Below are positions 63,728 through 64,000 of a stretch of DNA of 64,000 nucleotides, piece after piece. The stretch covers positions 1 to 64,000 of the forward strand of contig JAUIAV010000001.1 in assembly GCA_030425195.1 (NCBI GenBank). Direction: 5' to 3'. The DNA comes from Gammaproteobacteria bacterium (GTDB taxonomy: Bacteria > Pseudomonadota > Gammaproteobacteria > Pseudomonadales > Azotimanducaceae). Both the position numbers and the translations under genes were made by a program. Numbering within the stretch: position 1 is the first letter of the stretch; the number at the start of each line of letters is the position of its first letter. Under the pieces are notes generated by a model. It was not told the origin of the DNA. It searched no databases and saw nothing but the letters and a program-made list of their open reading frames with translations.

Positions 63728-63752
63728 AAAAAAAAGCGCCCCGAAGGGCGCT
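63728..63752 (-). terminator. Intrinsic (rho-independent) terminator of the DUF4397 gene
   Basis: On the minus strand AGCGCCC, TTCG loop and GGGCGCT form a perfect 7-base stem with the extra-stable UUCG tetraloop, followed by eight T. It ends the minus-strand DUF4397 gene, whose stop is at 63781. Confidence 0.95.
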
Positions 63753-63780
63753 GAAGGAGGGGGAGAGAGAAGATCGCTTC

Positions 63781-64000
63781 TCAGGGCGTGAAGTCGTCCA
63801 TCAGAATCACGTCCAGCGGCAGCCCGATGCCCACCTCGTCCCGCGCGATCGCCGTGTACACACCCCCGGCGTCCAGCGGCAGGGTCAGCGGCCCGATGGC
63901 GGCCGATGTGGATCCGGCAGCCGTGATCACCACGTCGTAGCTGCCTGCCGGCACAGGGAGATAGCCTGTGTCCGCCTTGAAGGGCACTCCCGACGCCGTG
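63781..64000 (-). CDS. DUF4397-domain protein (5' end outside window)
   Basis: The last 73 residues of a longer protein, open through the window edge. It reads TGYLPVPAGSYDVVITAAGS and LDAGGVYTAIARDEVG, the strand pattern of DUF4397 Ig-like repeats found in secreted or surface proteins of marine bacteria. The start lies beyond 64000, so length and signal peptide are unknown. The internal GTG at 63987 is not a real start because the frame continues upstream. An intrinsic terminator follows. Confidence 0.75.
   Translation of the reverse strand, partial: TASGVPFKADTGYLPVPAGSYDVVITAAGSTSAAIGPLTLPLDAGGVYTAIARDEVGIGLPLDVILMDDFTP

Overview
The window is GC-rich, densely coding DNA with the look of a free-living, probably marine or environmental, gammaproteobacterium. 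Evidence for this is a B-type aconitase (AcnB), YaeQ and YchJ family proteins, a gammaproteobacterial-type delta-9 desaturase with a C-terminal coiled coil, a DUF4397 protein and a sigma-54/FisR-type regulator. The genus cannot be named from sequence alone. No rRNA, tRNA, CRISPR array, insertion sequence or prophage was seen. Almost every base is in a gene, and no gene-free stretch exceeds about 300 bases.

Layout. (1) 1-4344: a sulfide/persulfide oxidation module. A FisR-like sigma-54 activator (partial) is divergent from persulfide dioxygenase, a TauE/SafE exporter and a rhodanese-like DUF442 domain fused to type II sulfide:quinone oxidoreductase, with a readable -24/-12 promoter and inverted repeats between them. 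(2) 4514-11030: a crotonase, a ParF/ParG-like partition cassette with a long leader, an F420-type luciferase-like oxidoreductase, a class III-like PHA synthase with a small lysine-tailed partner, an acetyltransferase and a secreted deacylase. (3) 11054-20189: acyl-CoA dehydrogenase, PPOX flavoprotein, acetyltransferase, an SDR without its catalytic Tyr, a styrene-oxide-isomerase-like membrane protein, SurE, YchJ, YaeQ, an HMG-CoA-synthase-like enzyme, a P450 and an NTF2-like protein. (4) 20318-28795: a frameshifted desaturase, a sugar-lactone oxidase, AcnB with a divergent LysR regulator, a lipoprotein, a YghU-like GST and a Rieske oxygenase.

(5) 28841-41990: an exported molybdenum hydroxylase pair, a TonB-C protein, a TauD-like dioxygenase, a serine hydrolase, and a chain of four genes linked by 4-base overlaps (amidohydrolase, Cys-less thiolase, DUF35 protein, ACR3 transporter). 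An AroQ-like protein with altered active-site residues follows, with a hydroxyacid dehydrogenase and a TetR regulator. (6) 42092-46836: an aromatic meta-cleavage set (HpaB-like hydroxylase, extradiol dioxygenase, aldehyde dehydrogenase, FAH-family enzyme), probably under that TetR regulator. (7) 46841-57935: a ferritin-like hydrolase divergent from a CYP153 alkane hydroxylase, DUF4870, an acyl-CoA ligase/PhyH pair, and an operon of flavin monooxygenase, VOC protein, cytoplasmic sulfatase and unknown protein. (8) 57989-64000: membrane proteins, an acyltransferase, FolE2 followed by a possible 27-residue membrane peptide, a convergent two-component system, and a DUF4397 protein cut by the window end.

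Overall the region suits an aerobic heterotroph that oxidises hydrocarbons, aromatics and isoprenoid/sterol-like acids through CoA thioesters, stores carbon as PHA, and detoxifies or respires sulfide. Functions are inferred from motifs, family resemblance and context only.
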